The translations under genes were made by a program, and so were the position numbers. This document shows positions 1 through 42,718 of a DNA stretch of 64,000 nt, piece after piece. The stretch's first letter is position 1. Each line of letters starts with the position of its first letter. The notes under the pieces are model-generated. The model saw nothing but the letters and a program-made list of their open reading frames with translations, did not search any database and was not told the DNA's origin. The stretch comes from Plotosus lineatus (Eukaryota > Chordata > Actinopteri > Siluriformes > Plotosidae): positions 63,033,580 to 63,097,579 of the forward strand of contig CM045729.1 in NCBI GenBank assembly GCA_024760905.1, read 5' to 3'.

Positions 1-68
1 GGAGGCAGATCATTTGCTGTGGCGACCCCTGAAGGGAACAGCCGAAAGGAAAAGAAGAAGAAGAAGGA
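1..68 (+). mobile_element. RTE LINE 3' end, cut by window edge
   Basis: Matches the last bases of the RTE elements at 9368 and 24118: the end of the reading frame (MICCGDP), then CTGAAGGGAACAGCCGAAAG and an AAG-repeat tail. Confidence 0.8.
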
Positions 69-184
69 AGTAGCACGACTCTTGAACTTCCCATGATTTA
101 CTTTAGAAGTAGAGTTTCTCATGAATTCTGCATGAATTGTCTTTTTGTGAACATCAGAAGAGCCACAATGTACCCTCCGGGCAC

Positions 185-455
185 TCCAATTTCTACTCAC
201 AGTCCAAAGTCATGTTCTGTTCTTAATTGCCCCTAGGTATACGTGTGTGCAGTAGAATTGGAAAATGTTCACAGTGTACGCCACCTCTCGCCTAAAGTCA
301 GCTGGGATGGGCTCCAGTTTACCCCATAACACTTATAGTATAAGAGTGTTTCTGCCCTGCCATGGCCCGGCGAGCTCTTCAGGGAGTACTCTGCCCTCGT
401 CCAGAGATCATAATTAGGATTAAGCTGTTCATAAAATGAATGAATGAACGAATAT
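185..455 (+). mobile_element. Two SINE tails side by side
   Basis: A SINE-A middle/tail part (185-325) is followed by a second SINE tail (346-455) ending TAATTAGGATTAAGC and GAATGAATGAA. Both lack heads. Confidence 0.6.
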
Positions 456-874
456 TTTACTTTGACGTTGTACAAATGTTTGCAAATATTTATTGTTGAT
501 TGTTATGAAAAGTACAGTATGGTACTTTTTCATTACCGAAACACACCATTAAGTCAATAAAGAATAACAAAAAGTAGCATTACTTTATGATATTTCTTAA
601 TTCAATTAATTTAAAATATAATTCTAATCTTTGAACTATTTAATGAGGTCAAGTTGTTTTCAAACCTCCTAACTGTATCTATTTTGTTTTTCAGAGTTGA
701 ACTGTATTACAAAAAATGGCATCGGTCCAGTAGGAAATTTGCTGTGGTGAGAGTTCTTCTTTCTTGTTATTTAACCTTTTCTTGTCACCTCTGTTTCCTT
801 GTTCTATTTAAATGTTTGTCCATGTGACATGTACACATGCAAGCCAAAAACAGCTACTGAGCGAGAGTGAGGGC

Positions 875-876
<2 letters not shown>
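456..876. other. AT-rich unique stretch
   Basis: No gene, splice-flanked exon or recognisable repeat seen. Confidence 0.4.

Positions 877-923
<47 letters not shown>
877..923. repeat. (GA)n microsatellite
   Basis: About 23 uninterrupted dinucleotide units. Confidence 0.95.
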
Positions 924-925
<2 letters not shown>

Positions 926-1120
926 CATTGTATACATTTACCAAAGAGAGGGATAACCACTTGTTGTGCCTTGTTTTTTAATAGAACTTTGCTGTTTTAG
1001 ATCAGATCCCTGTCGTTTACAACCCAGAATAGTTTTACATGTAGGACTGCTATATAGTAAGAAACAAGGCAATTGACTCCTCCATTACATCTATTTAATT
1101 CTCATGTATTTACACAAATA

Positions 1121-2019
1121 CAGTGGTACCTCAACTTACGGAATTAATCAGTTCCGAGGGCAATCTCATAAGTCAAAGTGTTCATTGGATACAACAAAAA
1201 TTCCCATAGGGAATAATAAAAAAACAATTAATCCGTTCCAACCCCCTCCCAAACTCATGTAACCTGACACAAACATGTATTTTTTACCTAATATATTTAA
1301 GATAAACATGTAACTATAAACATTTCGGAATAATAACACATGTACAGTAACATTGATAATACTATCATTAACAATGAATAATAAAACAAGAATAAACAAT
1401 AAGTCAATAAACAATACAGTAACAATACAATAAACAATACAGTAAGTGCATCTGAACTTAAGAATAGCACTTAACATTAACTTACATTAATTTTTTTTTT
1501 TTTACTTTTTACTAATTAATTAATTTTTTGGAAGTGGATTTTTTTTAACTGTTTTAATGAGGTGGCATGTATGACCCTGGGGAACATGTTTTTTAACATA
1601 CTGCACTAGCCTTAAGTGTGATTGTGCATCCTCTACACCAGGTGGCAGTGGCGCTCTCACTGTGTTCCCTATAATGTAGGGAAAAAGCACTGAGCAAACA
1701 ATACAAAGTGCAGTAAACACTATTTATAGTTATGCGCGGGGCGCGCAGGGAAGGGGGGGGGAGTGAGTGTAAAATGTTTTTTTTCTTCCTATAGGGGGCA
1801 TCACAGGAAATAATTGAGAAGCTCTGCACAGGATGTTCTCGGAACGCAGAGGAATACACGCAGAAGAATACACGGCTAATCGGCCCGGAAAAGCTATTTC
1901 CCCAGCAGAATTTGTAAGTCAAAAATTTGCTCTTTGGATGGGGCAGATTTTTGGTGGAATGGAAGCTCGTATTACGGATAATTCATTATTAAAGACACTT
2001 GTAAGTCGAGGTACCATTG
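1121..2019. mobile_element. Tigger/pogo-like MITE with nested hAT end
   Basis: Terminal inverted repeats CAGTGGTACCTCAACTTAC and its near-complement, flanked by TA on both sides. Around 1600-1826 it contains sequence matching, in reverse, the end of the hAT family at 31179 and 56659. No transposase frame is intact. Confidence 0.7.
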
Positions 2020-2254
2020 TAACAGTATATACACTCCCCTCCGAAATTAATGGAATGGCAAGGCTGGTTTTTGGGTTTGAGACATGCCAGAGCATTGGTG
2101 TTTGAGAGCAATTAGTTGAATTAGCAGTTAAAATTGCATGTTATTTTATGAAACTTTGATTTCCCAAGAAACATCTAAATATAATCTGTCTACTACAATT
2201 TGAATTCATTTTTTTTAACTGATATTTCTTCAAAATTCATATCAAGATTTGAGT

Positions 2255-2432
2255 TTACAGGCAGTTGATTGGTTAGTGTCTGTATAGTGCACACATATTG
2301 ACAATCAACTGCCTGAAGACTAAAATCATTTGTTTAAGTGAGCAGAGTCAGGTGTGCTGCTGTTTGGTTGAAGCAAAAACGTGCAGCCACTGCGGCCCTT
2401 TGTGGAATGAGTTTGAAACCCCTGTTATAATA
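2255..2432. mobile_element. Partial foldback hAT MITE
   Basis: Same sequence as one half of the palindromic element at 27946-28219, including AGGCAGTTGATTGGTTAG and the GGCCCTTTGTGG end. Confidence 0.6.
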
Positions 2433-2559
2433 TATAATATGAAACACAATGACAACTGGAAAATAAGCATAAAAAATTGTAAAATAGAAGTTGTTACAGA
2501 ATTCTGAAAAATTTATGTACATTTTATATATAATTTGTTTTGATATTTATCTTAACGCA

Positions 2560-3905
2560 AGAATGCATCTGCACATGTATCCTCAATCCCTGTAATGTGC
2601 TTCATGATCACATCATATTCTTGCCGCTTTTGACTCCAGCTAGGTAACCTTCTGTTCTTGTCCTTCATCTTGTGTAGGAACGTCAGGGGTTTGTGGTCGG
2701 TATACACTAGTATGGGGTTGACCAGATGACAGGTAGTAATGCCAGCACTTTATCTCTCAGACTGAAGCGCCGTTGTTCAGTTCGGTAGTCGAACAGTCAT
2801 CTTTCACTGAGCGTCTTTCAAGTTTTCATGGACCAGTTCACATGAACGGCGTAGTTTCTCCTTGAAATTCGATGCATAGTCTAACAGGCTTATGTCTTCA
2901 GGCAGCTCCTGTAGCATTTCCCTTTCAGCAGCTTTAGTGGGCCTCGCACTGTGTGTTCGAACACCAACTCAAAGGGGCTGAATCCCAACGACTCTTGCAA
3001 AAGTTTGGTGGAACCTTTCTAGGGCTCCCTGAGACTCTGGGTGGTATGCACTGGATACTATTTCCTTAATTCCGAGTTCATATTTTTAACATTGAAAGGT
3101 GCCTGAGGGGAAGTTTGACCCTTGATCAGATTGAATTTCCTTTTGATCGACCAAATAATGGGAAGACACTAATCAGGGCTTTTACAATGTGGCGGGTTTG
3201 GATGTTCCTCAGAGGGATTGCCTCAGGAAACCACATGGACAACCACATGATGGTTAGTAAGTTCTGGTTACCAGATTTAGTCTTGGGAAAGGGTCCAACA
3301 CAGTCAATGATGACTATACTAAATGGTTCTTCAAAGGCTGGTATAGATTTCCGAGGTTTAATAGGACTCATCTGGTTTAGTTTTCCAACCGTCTGGCATG
3401 TGTGGCAGGTCCGGCACAAATTAGATACCTCACCTTTTCTTTGGTCATAGAAATGTCTCGTGATCTTGTCGTAGGTTTTATTTCTACCCAAATGGCCTCT
3501 GAGAAGGCGCGAATGTGCTAATCTGAGGACCTAAGGACAATATTTGGTAAGGATTACGGTCTGTTATGTAGCTACCCAGTCTTCAAAAGCTAGAATATCT
3601 GTGGTGTCTACTTCCTCATTAGGTCTCCATTTCTTATATAATAGCCGATGGTGCTTTAGCTAACTCCTGTTCTAAGAGGGTGATGAATGGAGGTTTTAAC
3701 TCAGAATCACATTGTCCCTGAATTAGTTTTCTTCTCGATAAAGACATGTGTTTCATACCTCAGTAACATGATGTTAGTTTTATCCAAAGCATGGTCCTCA
3801 CTGGGATCAGCAAATATATGTGATAAATCTACGACGTCATCTTCAGAATCAACTCTCTGTGACATGACCATTTTCTTTGCCATAGCTCACGTTACTAGAT
3901 GAGAA
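2560..3905 (-). pseudogene. Gypsy/Ty3 pol fragment with permuted order
   Basis: Minus strand. From about 3890 down: a pre-integrase linker, integrase zinc-binding region (HFYDQRKGE then CRTCHTC), core with DCVGPFPKTKSGNQ, the AYHPESQG motif and a C-terminal FSLRDKVLALLPV. At about 2737 the sequence passes into RNase H (VYTDHKPLTFLHKMK and ADAFLR). RNase H normally precedes integrase. Stops and frameshifts are present; it cannot be active. Confidence 0.8.
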
Positions 3906-4466
3906 GGAAGCACTTTGGGATTCTCTAACTTAACAAAGGCCCTACATCCGAAAATCAAAAATGTCCAAAATCTCAAGATACAGGAGTAAAAAGCAAATTC
4001 GCCAATAACGCGAGACCGGCTTTGCAGTCCCAGATGAGGGTTTCCCATCCATGTCGAAGGTGAGGACTTCACGGGGTGGGCAGATTGCGAATCGTGAGCT
4101 GGAACATAGATCGCAGTGGGGACTACATGTCCTGAGCTATTCTGCAGAATTTCTCTGCGAAGCATCGATGCACAGGCCACGCAGTTCTCCGATGGGGATT
4201 CCATTATGGGTCAGTTGACGATTGAGGTTACATGGAGAGCCATAGAAACTCTGCAGCAGAGTAAAAACCAAGGACCTGAATGAAATTAACCTGTAACAGC
4301 CATTTCAGAGTGCAACAAACCACAGATTGGCAGATCCTGGAGGTCTTATACTCATTTATATTCTGGCACACCAACTGTTGTATCCCAGGGGTGTTATAAG
4401 AACCATGAGAAATGTAGTTTGTCAGCAAATCAGGATATGAATTTGACACTGAGATACCTTTCAACT
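3906..4466 (-). other. Possible Gypsy 5' part / LTR, not proven
   Basis: Continues upstream of the Gypsy pol on the same strand. A 105-codon open frame (4204-3887) follows a stretch with a TATA-like ATATAAATGAG near 4350. No second LTR copy was found in the window, so this is only a suggestion. Confidence 0.25.
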
Positions 4467-4467
4467 G

Positions 4468-4802
4468 TTCATTTTCTGTAACTGCTTCATCCTAATTAGG
4501 GTCGCGGGGAGGTTGGTGCCCATCCCAGCCAACTCAGGGCGAGGGCAAAGTACACCCTGGACAGCTCGCCAGGCCATTTCAGGGCGGAAACACGCTGACG
4601 GCTTTGCAGCCTACTCTTGTCGAAAGTCAGCAATGGTTCTTTTACATGCCTCACACCATAGACAGTGCGAGACATGGCCGGCCTTTGATAACCCAGTTAG
4701 CTGCACTGGGGGGACAGTGACAACCTTGTGGAGAGTGGGACTTGAACCCCCAACCTTTGGATCAGCGATCCGGCACCTTATACCACTAGACCACCACTGC
4801 TC
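4468..4802 (-). mobile_element. SINE-B, near full length
   Basis: tRNA-like head at the right end, GAAAATGAA-type tail at the left. Flanked by imperfect TACCTTTCAACTG / TACCTTTCACTG duplications. Confidence 0.85.
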
Positions 4803-5308
4803 CTACCTTTCACTGTCCTACTCAATATTCCAAGAACATTCAATGAATTTTTTTATAGGATTGAAGTCAGTACATGTTTGAAGATTAATGTTCGCTGGGT
4901 TTATCCTGTTTGACAAATTGATGTAATGTGTGTTTTGGGTTATTGTCCTGATGAAACACCGAGTTGTATCTTAGTTTATTGATGGTTTCAGGTACTGATG
5001 AAGCCTTCTGATGTAGTTCTTCCTTACTTCTTCCAGTTTAAGCTGTGCATTATTTATGTCACTGTAATTGTCAGGAAACAATAACAAAACCTGAAATTCT
5101 GTCAGATATTATTGCTGCCTGTATTATATTATTGTGCTTTTAACAGAACAGTTTGTGTGAGGCACTCACATTAGTGAAAGTCATTCATATAAAAGTCTTA
5201 ATTTATAAAAATATGTCTTCGTTTTGTTATTTGAATCAAGCAAGCCTGTCTTTTCTAGTAGGCCCACCGCTGAGCTCATTCCTGTTAGGAACAGAGGGCT
5301 TCTAGGAA

Positions 5309-35539
<30,231 letters not shown>

Positions 35540-37649
35540 ACTCTGATTTCCAGAGGAAAGGTCGCAATAATTGAAAAACAGATTTGAGGTTCACCCTGGC
35601 GGGGTGGGGGGGGGGGGTGATCCACAGACACAGACTCTGCTCAGTTGGGCAGTTTTCTGAGCCTTGAGTGAAATAGAGTTCATTGGGTAGCAATACATTT
35701 GTTATAGAAAAGCTGTTTTTAGGTATCTGATGATATTGCTGTAGCTAGCCATCATGTGACGAGCGCCCATATCTATATACCTACTTATGATGGAACAGAG
35801 GAATACAGGTAATTTTACCATTATAAACACACACAACTTGTACAATAGTAATTGTTTCTCTAATAAAAATAATTTCTTAATGTAATTCAACACACTGTCA
35901 GGTACCAGTCACCTGATGTTTAGTAGTATTTGGAGTGGATATGATTTCTGTTACATTACAGTTTTCTCAGCTGTTCACAAATGAAAATTGTGTTGCATGT
36001 CTGAGAGTACTGCCTGGTCTGTGCCATTTACTGTCTCTACTGTAAATGTTTATTTTATTTATTTTTATTTTTTTGCCATAATATGATGGCTGTATAGTCC
36101 AAGTGCAGGTTAAAGTACTGAATGTCATTCCATTTTATCTGTATTACGGTTGAGAAAACAAACTCCCAAACAAAATGTTGTGTATTCTACAGGGACCGTC
36201 TTGGTTCCAAAGCTCCTGCAGCTATTAATGTGTTGACAAGGGTTTGATGGTCCATTCCCTACTCTACAAAAATGTATTATTTATCTGCCTTTCTTAAGCC
36301 CTTTGGCAATATAATCAAGAAGTGGTGGTTAGATTTATTGTGTAAAGTGTAAAAAACCAGCATCATCTGGTTGTTTCTGTATTTTCTCCAGGAGGTAACA
36401 GGTCTTCATACATTTCCTACGGAGTAGTCAAAAGCGAATGATAACAAATTTCCTTACATTTTGGAAATTTTCATTTGAAATGATTTTTACCTTCATGTTG
36501 TTTTATCGATGTAAATAGAGCTTTTTATACCAGTAGAGGTGCAAAGGGATTACCTTTCACATGTACACACTTGTTTTCCTTATGTGCCATTAATCTGGAA
36601 AGGAAATGGGAAACTGAAATTTGTTTGGACTAAATACGTAGAGAACTGAAACTCTGTGAATTGTGGTGGCAAAACTGGGAAATGCAATTTGCTGTCAGGT
36701 TTGTGACAGACAAACTTTCCCTTTCTCTAAATCTGCTGGTTAAATGTTTCATTTAGGAAGCTCTGACAGCATCATAGTGTTAAATTGTGTAATATTAAAT
36801 TGTGATAACTACCTACCCACCCCATGTTGGGGTAATGTAAACTGGTTGGGATGGGATGATAGGTTTTCCTTCTTGCCAGGATGATTTATCTATAATACTG
36901 CGATTTGCTCTGCAGTAAGCATCATCCTGTTGATATAACTGGTCTTTTTTCCCCTTTTTTTCTGAACTGTGTCTTTGCTTTTTGCCTATTACAGTACTAA
37001 CTTTAAATCCACTAAATATGAATGGAATATATCATTGTCACACAATATTCTATGCTTCCCCATTAGAGAAGTATATAAATGGTGACAGTAGAAAAAAACT
37101 TCAGCAGATCCCATGAAAGGTATGTTTTTCCCCCTTTAGTTTTACTTCATTGAATGTACACAGTCACACACTACTGAAAATTTTCTGAATGTTTAATAAG
37201 CCTTTAATCGCAAAATGAGTTGACTTTTCGGAAATTTGTCTTATAGTGTGCCACTCTAATATGTGCTTCCCTAAATATTTGTCATCAAGTACACATTTAT
37301 CTGTTCAAAATCCCGAAAAGGATCAGTTTACATGAATCTTGTGTTTTTGATGTGACTGACTGACTACTTTTCTTTTATAATAAAGATATAGCTATATCAT
37401 TTTACCCTGCAAAGTGGACACTGCATGCTAAGTAGCAGGGTTTGTAAAATCACTGTGGTCAAGATGCCTGTTTGTAATAATTATTCAGCTGAAAACTAGG
37501 TTAAGTCAACATTCTTACTTTAATTTCTTGGAGTTGTTTTTGGGTAACAGGAATAGATTAAGTCATATTGAGCAATTTGGTGAGATTATGAGTGCACTGT
37601 TTTGGATATTGCCAATACTGTGCCAAATATGTGTTCAGTGTTTCCCTGA
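35540..37649. other. Unique sequence, probable st6gal2 3' UTR and beyond
   Basis: About 2.1 kb of non-repetitive, AT-leaning DNA with no convincing ORF. It holds the two candidate poly(A) signals. No SINE or DNA-transposon end was recognised, which is unusual for this window and fits a retained UTR. Confidence 0.4.
35862..35867 (+). promoter_or_regulatory. Candidate poly(A) signal of st6gal2
   Basis: First AATAAA after the st6gal2 stop, 320 bases downstream. A second AATAAA lies at 37379-37384. Which is used cannot be decided here; the stretch between them is free of recognisable repeats, consistent with a long 3' UTR. Confidence 0.35.
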
Positions 37650-37895
37650 TCAGGTTCTAAGGGCCTCTGTGTGTTTGGGGCTGTAACGTTGGTGCTGTGA
37701 ATTTGTATATGGACTGGAACTGTGGTGCTGTGAATCTGTACTAGATTTCTTTCTTTCTAGCTCAAACTCTATCTGCTGGTTTACCGTATCCATAAATTGC
37801 TTGAAAGCAACTAAGCTTTGTCGTCTTGCTGGCCAGGACACTGACCCAGAATTTCTCCGTTTCTCAGTGCCAGCTTTAGTTACAACCCCCAGCAA
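37650..37895 (-). other. Unassigned 81-codon open frame
   Basis: Open minus-strand frame with a polar, protein-like composition (segments such as RRNSGSVSWPARRQSLVAF and NQQIEFELERKKSS). Its start codon would be TTG and I see no good splice acceptor at its 5' edge. It does not resemble the expected opsin helix-8/tail exon, nor any transposase I know. It could be a decayed gag-like or host fragment, or chance. Confidence 0.15.
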
Positions 37896-38179
37896 AGATT
37901 ATGGAATCAACACACTCAGGGGATGTTCTCCATGGCGTATTCACTTACGGCACAAAACTATTCACAATACCTGAACATTTTGGCTGTATGAAACATACCT
38001 CAAACAAATTTTATTTATTTTATTTAACGGCATAAACGTGTCAAGATTATTAGAGGAAAAAATGGAATCGCCCAATAATTAAACAATTACAGACTCAGCA
38101 ACAATAAGAACAAAATATATTTTGTGGCACGACCCCATGCCTCAATTCTTTAAGGCATAGATTTCACTAGTATATTTAT

Positions 38180-38417
38180 GTGAGGCGCTCCACCGAATGT
38201 AGGCGCTTGTTGCAAATGACGTATGGTGCTTGTTAGACAAAGCGCGGCTTTGCGGACTTCCGATCTTTCAAGTGAGCAAGTGTGCATTGAATACTTGTTT
38301 AGTACTCAGCCTTCACTTGCTCACTTGAAAGATCGGCAGTCCGGATAAGCCGCGCTTTGTCTCACAAGCACCATACACTACTTGCGACAAGCTCCTACAT
38401 TCGGTGGGGAGCCTCAC
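38180..38417. mobile_element. Palindromic foldback MITE, copy 1
   Basis: 238 bases that fold on themselves: GTGAGGCGCTCCACCGAATG at left mirrored by CATTCGGTGGGGAGCCTCAC at right, with a short asymmetric loop. Flanked by 4-base duplications TTAT. Confidence 0.9.
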
Positions 38418-38679
38418 TTATATAAACTATATTCTCCATCAAGATGGCTCCAACTTTTCAAGTAGCAATTGGTAGATCAGGCTTGCAGATGGAGAATGAT
38501 TTTACATTGTTGCCATTAGTTTTCAGACAGATTGAGATTTGGACTGTTTGCTAGCCATGCCAGTGAGTTAAAAAATGTCATTTATGAACAAAAGCCTTAA
38601 CACTCTGCTCTGTGGCAAGACTCATTTTCTATCAGTATGATACGGAAAAAATAGCCAAAATTTCAGTGTACGTTACAGC

Positions 38680-38872
38680 ATTTGGCAGACTCTCTGATCC
38701 AGGGTGACTCACAATTACCTTTTTTTGTTATTGTTTGTTTTTTTTAATACAGCTGAGCAATTGAGGGTTAAGGGCCTTGCTCAAGGGTCCAACAGTGATG
38801 ATAATGGGGATTGAATTGCTGACCTTCGGATTAGCAACCCATTGCCTTATCCACTACGCCACCCTAGTGTAC
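38680..38872 (-). mobile_element. tRNA-derived SINE of a fourth family
   Basis: Starts GCATTTGGCAGACTCTC and ends in the head complement CCTTATCCACTACGCCACC, a common fish SINE-like pattern. Confidence 0.6.
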
Positions 38873-39057
38873 GTCTCTGTACTTACTGTTGATATAATAA
38901 TTGTCATGTCCCCTGGTTCATTAATTGACATCTAACCCCATATTAGAGAAGATTACTTTCTCCAGTTTCATTAGAACAGCACCATATGAAGGTTCCAGCA
39001 TTTCATCCAAGCATCATCCATGCGCTTTTCTGTTTCTCTTAAGCCTACTGTAATGCT

Positions 39058-39062
<5 letters not shown>

Positions 39063-39106
<44 letters not shown>
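39063..39106. repeat. (AT)n microsatellite
   Basis: About 22 units. Confidence 0.95.
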
Positions 39107-39110
<4 letters not shown>

Positions 39111-39550
39111 ACATTTCATTCAGCTGATATCTTGCAGTTTCTTTCATAAACACTGGCTGCAGTTTTTCATCAGTTTAATTGTGAATGTTCGATTTTTAAG
39201 ACGTGTTGCTTTGAGTTTTTCATTCTAACACTTTGACATCTTGCTTGATTTGCCTGTAAATAATCCTTTTATAACCTTCACATTTTGTTTATAATTACAC
39301 TGAATTTTCAACATAAGTGACTGGTAACCAACAACATATTTTGCTACACACTATGTTGGATTTTCTCCCTGAAGATTTGTAAACCTGTCCATTGCAAACA
39401 TTTTCTCTTAAAAGTAGAATAATCTGCATTTTCACACATGCGCTGGAAATTGTTTCAGAAATGCAAATTTCAAGGTGAATCATGTTTTTTCAACCTAACC
39501 AACTCTATAATTTCTTTTTCTACTGATAATGCTCTGTTAAAAAAACTATA

Positions 39551-39552
<2 letters not shown>

Positions 39553-39623
<71 letters not shown>
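39553..39623. repeat. (GT)n microsatellite
   Basis: About 35 units. Confidence 0.95.
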
Positions 39624-39626
<3 letters not shown>

Positions 39627-39636
39627 AATACGAATG

Positions 39637-40389
39637 GAAGGCTTCAATTCACTCCCATTGTATAATTACAGGGATCCCTCACTTTTCGCGGTTAATTGGG
39701 ACCAAGATCCCCCCCCCCGACCACCGAATCCCGCAAAGTAGGACACCCCCCCGGTTGACGTATACATAGATGTGTATATAATATCAATAAATACATATTC
39801 AATGCTATAAATGCTTATAATAACAATTAAACATTTTTTTAAATGCATGAGATGTAAATAAAACATAAATACACACATACAGATGCTCGCGCACGCACGC
39901 AGATGGGCACCTCATAAAAATGTAAGTACTGTAGTTTTGATAGGAGGTTTTGGGTTGGTTTTTGTCTGTTTGTTTAGGGTTTTTTGCATAACTGGCCTTG
40001 TTTTACGGCATTTTCCTTAACTTTTTCCTCTATTCTTCCTTAATTTCCTTATTTTGTACTTCGATGAATATCAAAAAAAAAAACTCGATGCACTGCAGCC
40101 GCATGAATTGAAGTGCGGTTTAGCGAGGGATCGCTGTATAGTCTTTTTCCCTATGTCATGTTGTCACACTGAGACATTTAACTCATTCAGCAGGGTAGAG
40201 TTGGTTAAAAACACATTATACGGGACATGTACACAAAATGAGGGTGGCACGGTGGTGCAGTGGTTCGCATGTTTGTATCACAGCAACAAGATCATGGGTT
40301 CAATTCCTGGGCTCATGTTTCTGGGTGGGGTGTGCATGTTGTCTCTGTGCTTGCATGGGTTTCCTCCAGGTACCCTGAATTATTCTCTA

Positions 40390-40390
<1 letters not shown>
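39637..40390 (+). repeat. Leader + SINE-A duplicated segment, copy 1
   Basis: 39637-39668 and 40137-40390 match 45100-45390: ACTCCCATTGTATAATTA, then TAGTCTTTTTCCCTATG, a leader of about 105 bases, then the SINE-A head at 40243. A Tigger MITE splits the leader here. The SINE ends at the GT/AT run 40390-40456. Confidence 0.8.
39669..40136. mobile_element. Tigger/pogo MITE, complete
   Basis: CAGGGATCCCTCACTTTTCG to GCGAGGGATCGCTG with TA on each side. Inserted in the leader repeat whose other copy (45100) lacks it. Confidence 0.88.

Positions 40391-40456
<66 letters not shown>
40390..40456. repeat. (GT)n(AT)n microsatellite
   Basis: Short GT block then about 28 AT units. Confidence 0.95.
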
Positions 40457-40460
<4 letters not shown>

Positions 40461-41458
40461 GAGCGAGAGCGAGCTAACATCCTCTGAGTGTGGCGATGTG
40501 GTTGTATTACTGGCTAAAGTATGTTTTTCATGTGCATATCTAATTTCAGAATTGCATAATTGAAATGATAAAATGATTGCTTGGTTCGAAATTGTTCAAA
40601 ATGAATGACTGGTTGGATATCTTGAATGGGTGCTGATATCCTAAATTCCAGAATACAATCACTCTTACTGTGTTTGGTATCCAATCCAGAGAAAGTTAAA
40701 TTGCATGCTCAGTGGTGTTTAGCAGGACTGATTTCAACAATATCTCCAAATGTAAACACTGTAATAATTAATAATACACAATGCACAATAATTCAACAAC
40801 TGCCTATTGTAAGCAACAATCAAAATAAAGTTGACTTGTCTGTTGTTTCCACTTAAAATCCCATGTGATGGCTAAGAAGTAGTCCCTTATCATTAATTTA
40901 TAGACTTTCTCTTCATCGTACCAATACACCATGATGATGTACATTATCGGGTCATTTTGGATGTTTTCCCAGTGAAACTACCCCAGATCACAGGCTTAGT
41001 ACTTTTGACTCCCCGTTTTTTCATCTTGTTGTGGTTCTATGATTACAATAAAAATACCAAGACTGTGTGGCCAGAGAAACAATCTTGCTCAATGATTTTT
41101 AACTGCTTGTGTCATCCATGTCTACTCAGAATTAACCTTTTTTGTGGTGATGTGAATTCTGCATTCTGCTTTCGCGTTCAGTTGGTGAGGTTGAGTAGTA
41201 TTCTTATGGCCATTGTAGGGGTCATTGACATTTGTGTAAGCAAATGGTTTGAGAAAAGTTCATGGAAGAAAAATTCATGGCTGACTCATGTCACAAAATT
41301 CAGAGTGAACATCTAAAACAAAAGGGATAAGCAATCAATTCTCACTGTGTTGTAGTGCATACATCCCTTACTTGCCTCTCATATTTGTAATGTGAAGAGT
41401 ATGACACCGGTATTTTTTTTTTTCTGATGTGTCAAATAAAATAAATATTTTAATTTTT
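40457..41458. other. Unique sequence downstream of opsin exon 3
   Basis: Searched for the opsin tail exon without a convincing find. A minus-strand open run near 40960-40800 starts with phenylalanine after an AG, as the tail exon should, but it lacks the helix-8 pattern. Confidence 0.3.
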
Positions 41459-41781
41459 AGGCATAGTGGTTAGCACGTCTGTCTCTCAGCAAAAAGGTCC
41501 TGAGTTCAATTCCCAGCTTGGGCGTATCTGTGTGGAGTTCACATGTTCTCCCCGTGCTTGTGTGGGTTTCCGCGGGATACTCCGGTTTCCACCCTCAGTC
41601 AAAAAACATGTAGGTGTGAGTGTGCGTATGAACGTTTGTGTGAGTGTTGGCCCTGCAATGGTCTGGTGAGCTGTTCAGGGTGTACCCTGCCCTCACCCAG
41701 AGATGGCTGAGATGGGCGGCGGCCTCCCCGCGACTCTAATTAGGATTAAGCTGTTCAGAAATTATAGGAATGAATGAATAC
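41459..41781 (+). mobile_element. SINE-A, near full length
   Basis: Head GTGGTTAGCACGTCTG, tail TTAGGATTAAGC and GAATGAATA. It abuts the Tigger MITE at 41801. Confidence 0.85.
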
Positions 41782-41800
41782 ACAGAAACAAAATAAGATA

Positions 41801-42312
41801 CAGGGATCCCTGACTTTCCACTGTTAATTGGAACCGAGATCCCCCGCGACCACCAAATTCCGCGAAGTAGGATCAAACTGAAACACCCCCCTTCCCCGAC
41901 TGAAGTATACGTAGATGTATGTGTATATAATATCAATAAATACATATTCAATGCTATAAATGTTTATAATAACAATTAAACATTAAAACATAATGCATAA
42001 GAAGTAAATAAAATATAACTATAAACACATCACACATACAGATGGTATTGCATGAGAAGAAGAAAACGCACATACAGACGCGCGCGCACAGATGCGCATG
42101 CACGCACTCAAATGTACACCTCATAAAAATGTAACTAGTTTTGATGGGAGGTTTTGGGTTGTGTTTTTTGCATAATTGGCCTTGTTTTTGTGGCACCCCC
42201 CCCCCCCCATTCTTCCTTCATTTCCTTATTTTTTAATTCGATGAATATTTAAAAAAAAAACTGATGGACTAAAGCCGCATGAATTGAAGCGCGAAGTAGC
42301 AAGGGATCCCTG
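41801..42312. mobile_element. Tigger/pogo MITE, complete
   Basis: CAGGGATCCCTGACTTTCC to GCAAGGGATCCCTG, TA flanks. Lies 175 bases from the opsin exon 3 donor. Confidence 0.88.
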
Positions 42313-42487
42313 TATATCATTTCAATGCCGAAAAAAAATAATTGTTAGTAACTCAAACTCTTTTAAATTTCAAAATCTGATGAGCTACATCTGCTTTCAT
42401 TCATCATTAACATTGCATTAAACCTTCACTGTATGTGGATAGAGAAATATCTTCTCGTGTGTGTTTCTTATGATCGAAGGTTCTTAC

Positions 42488-42718
42488 CTGTTTATTCATG
42501 AAGATGTATATAATTGGGTTGATGACGGTGCTGCTCTTAGCAAGTAGAGAAGGAACTATGCTTGCAACAGGTGTAATGATTCCTGGTGGGCCAAATGTGG
42601 CCATTATGGCCACCACACCGTATGGTATCCAACACAGCAGATAACACACCACCGTGGCAATGACCATAAACAACAGATGGAAGTCTCTCCTTCGAACTGT
42701 CTTACGAATCTTTCCTAA
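42488..42718 (-). CDS. tmtops: TMT opsin exon 3 (helices 6-7)
   Basis: Acceptor ATGTTCAG, donor AACAAACAG|GTAAGA. 77 codons, phase 0 at both ends, beginning LGKIRKTVRRRD and ending IFMNKQ. Carries helix 6 with CWIPYG, the retinal lysine and NPxxY. If the donor were not used, the frame would add about 19 non-opsin residues and stop. Confidence 0.93.

Noticed and set aside
40957..41316. 119-codon plus-strand open frame
   Set aside because: No domain, no splice context, composition typical of AT-rich non-coding DNA.
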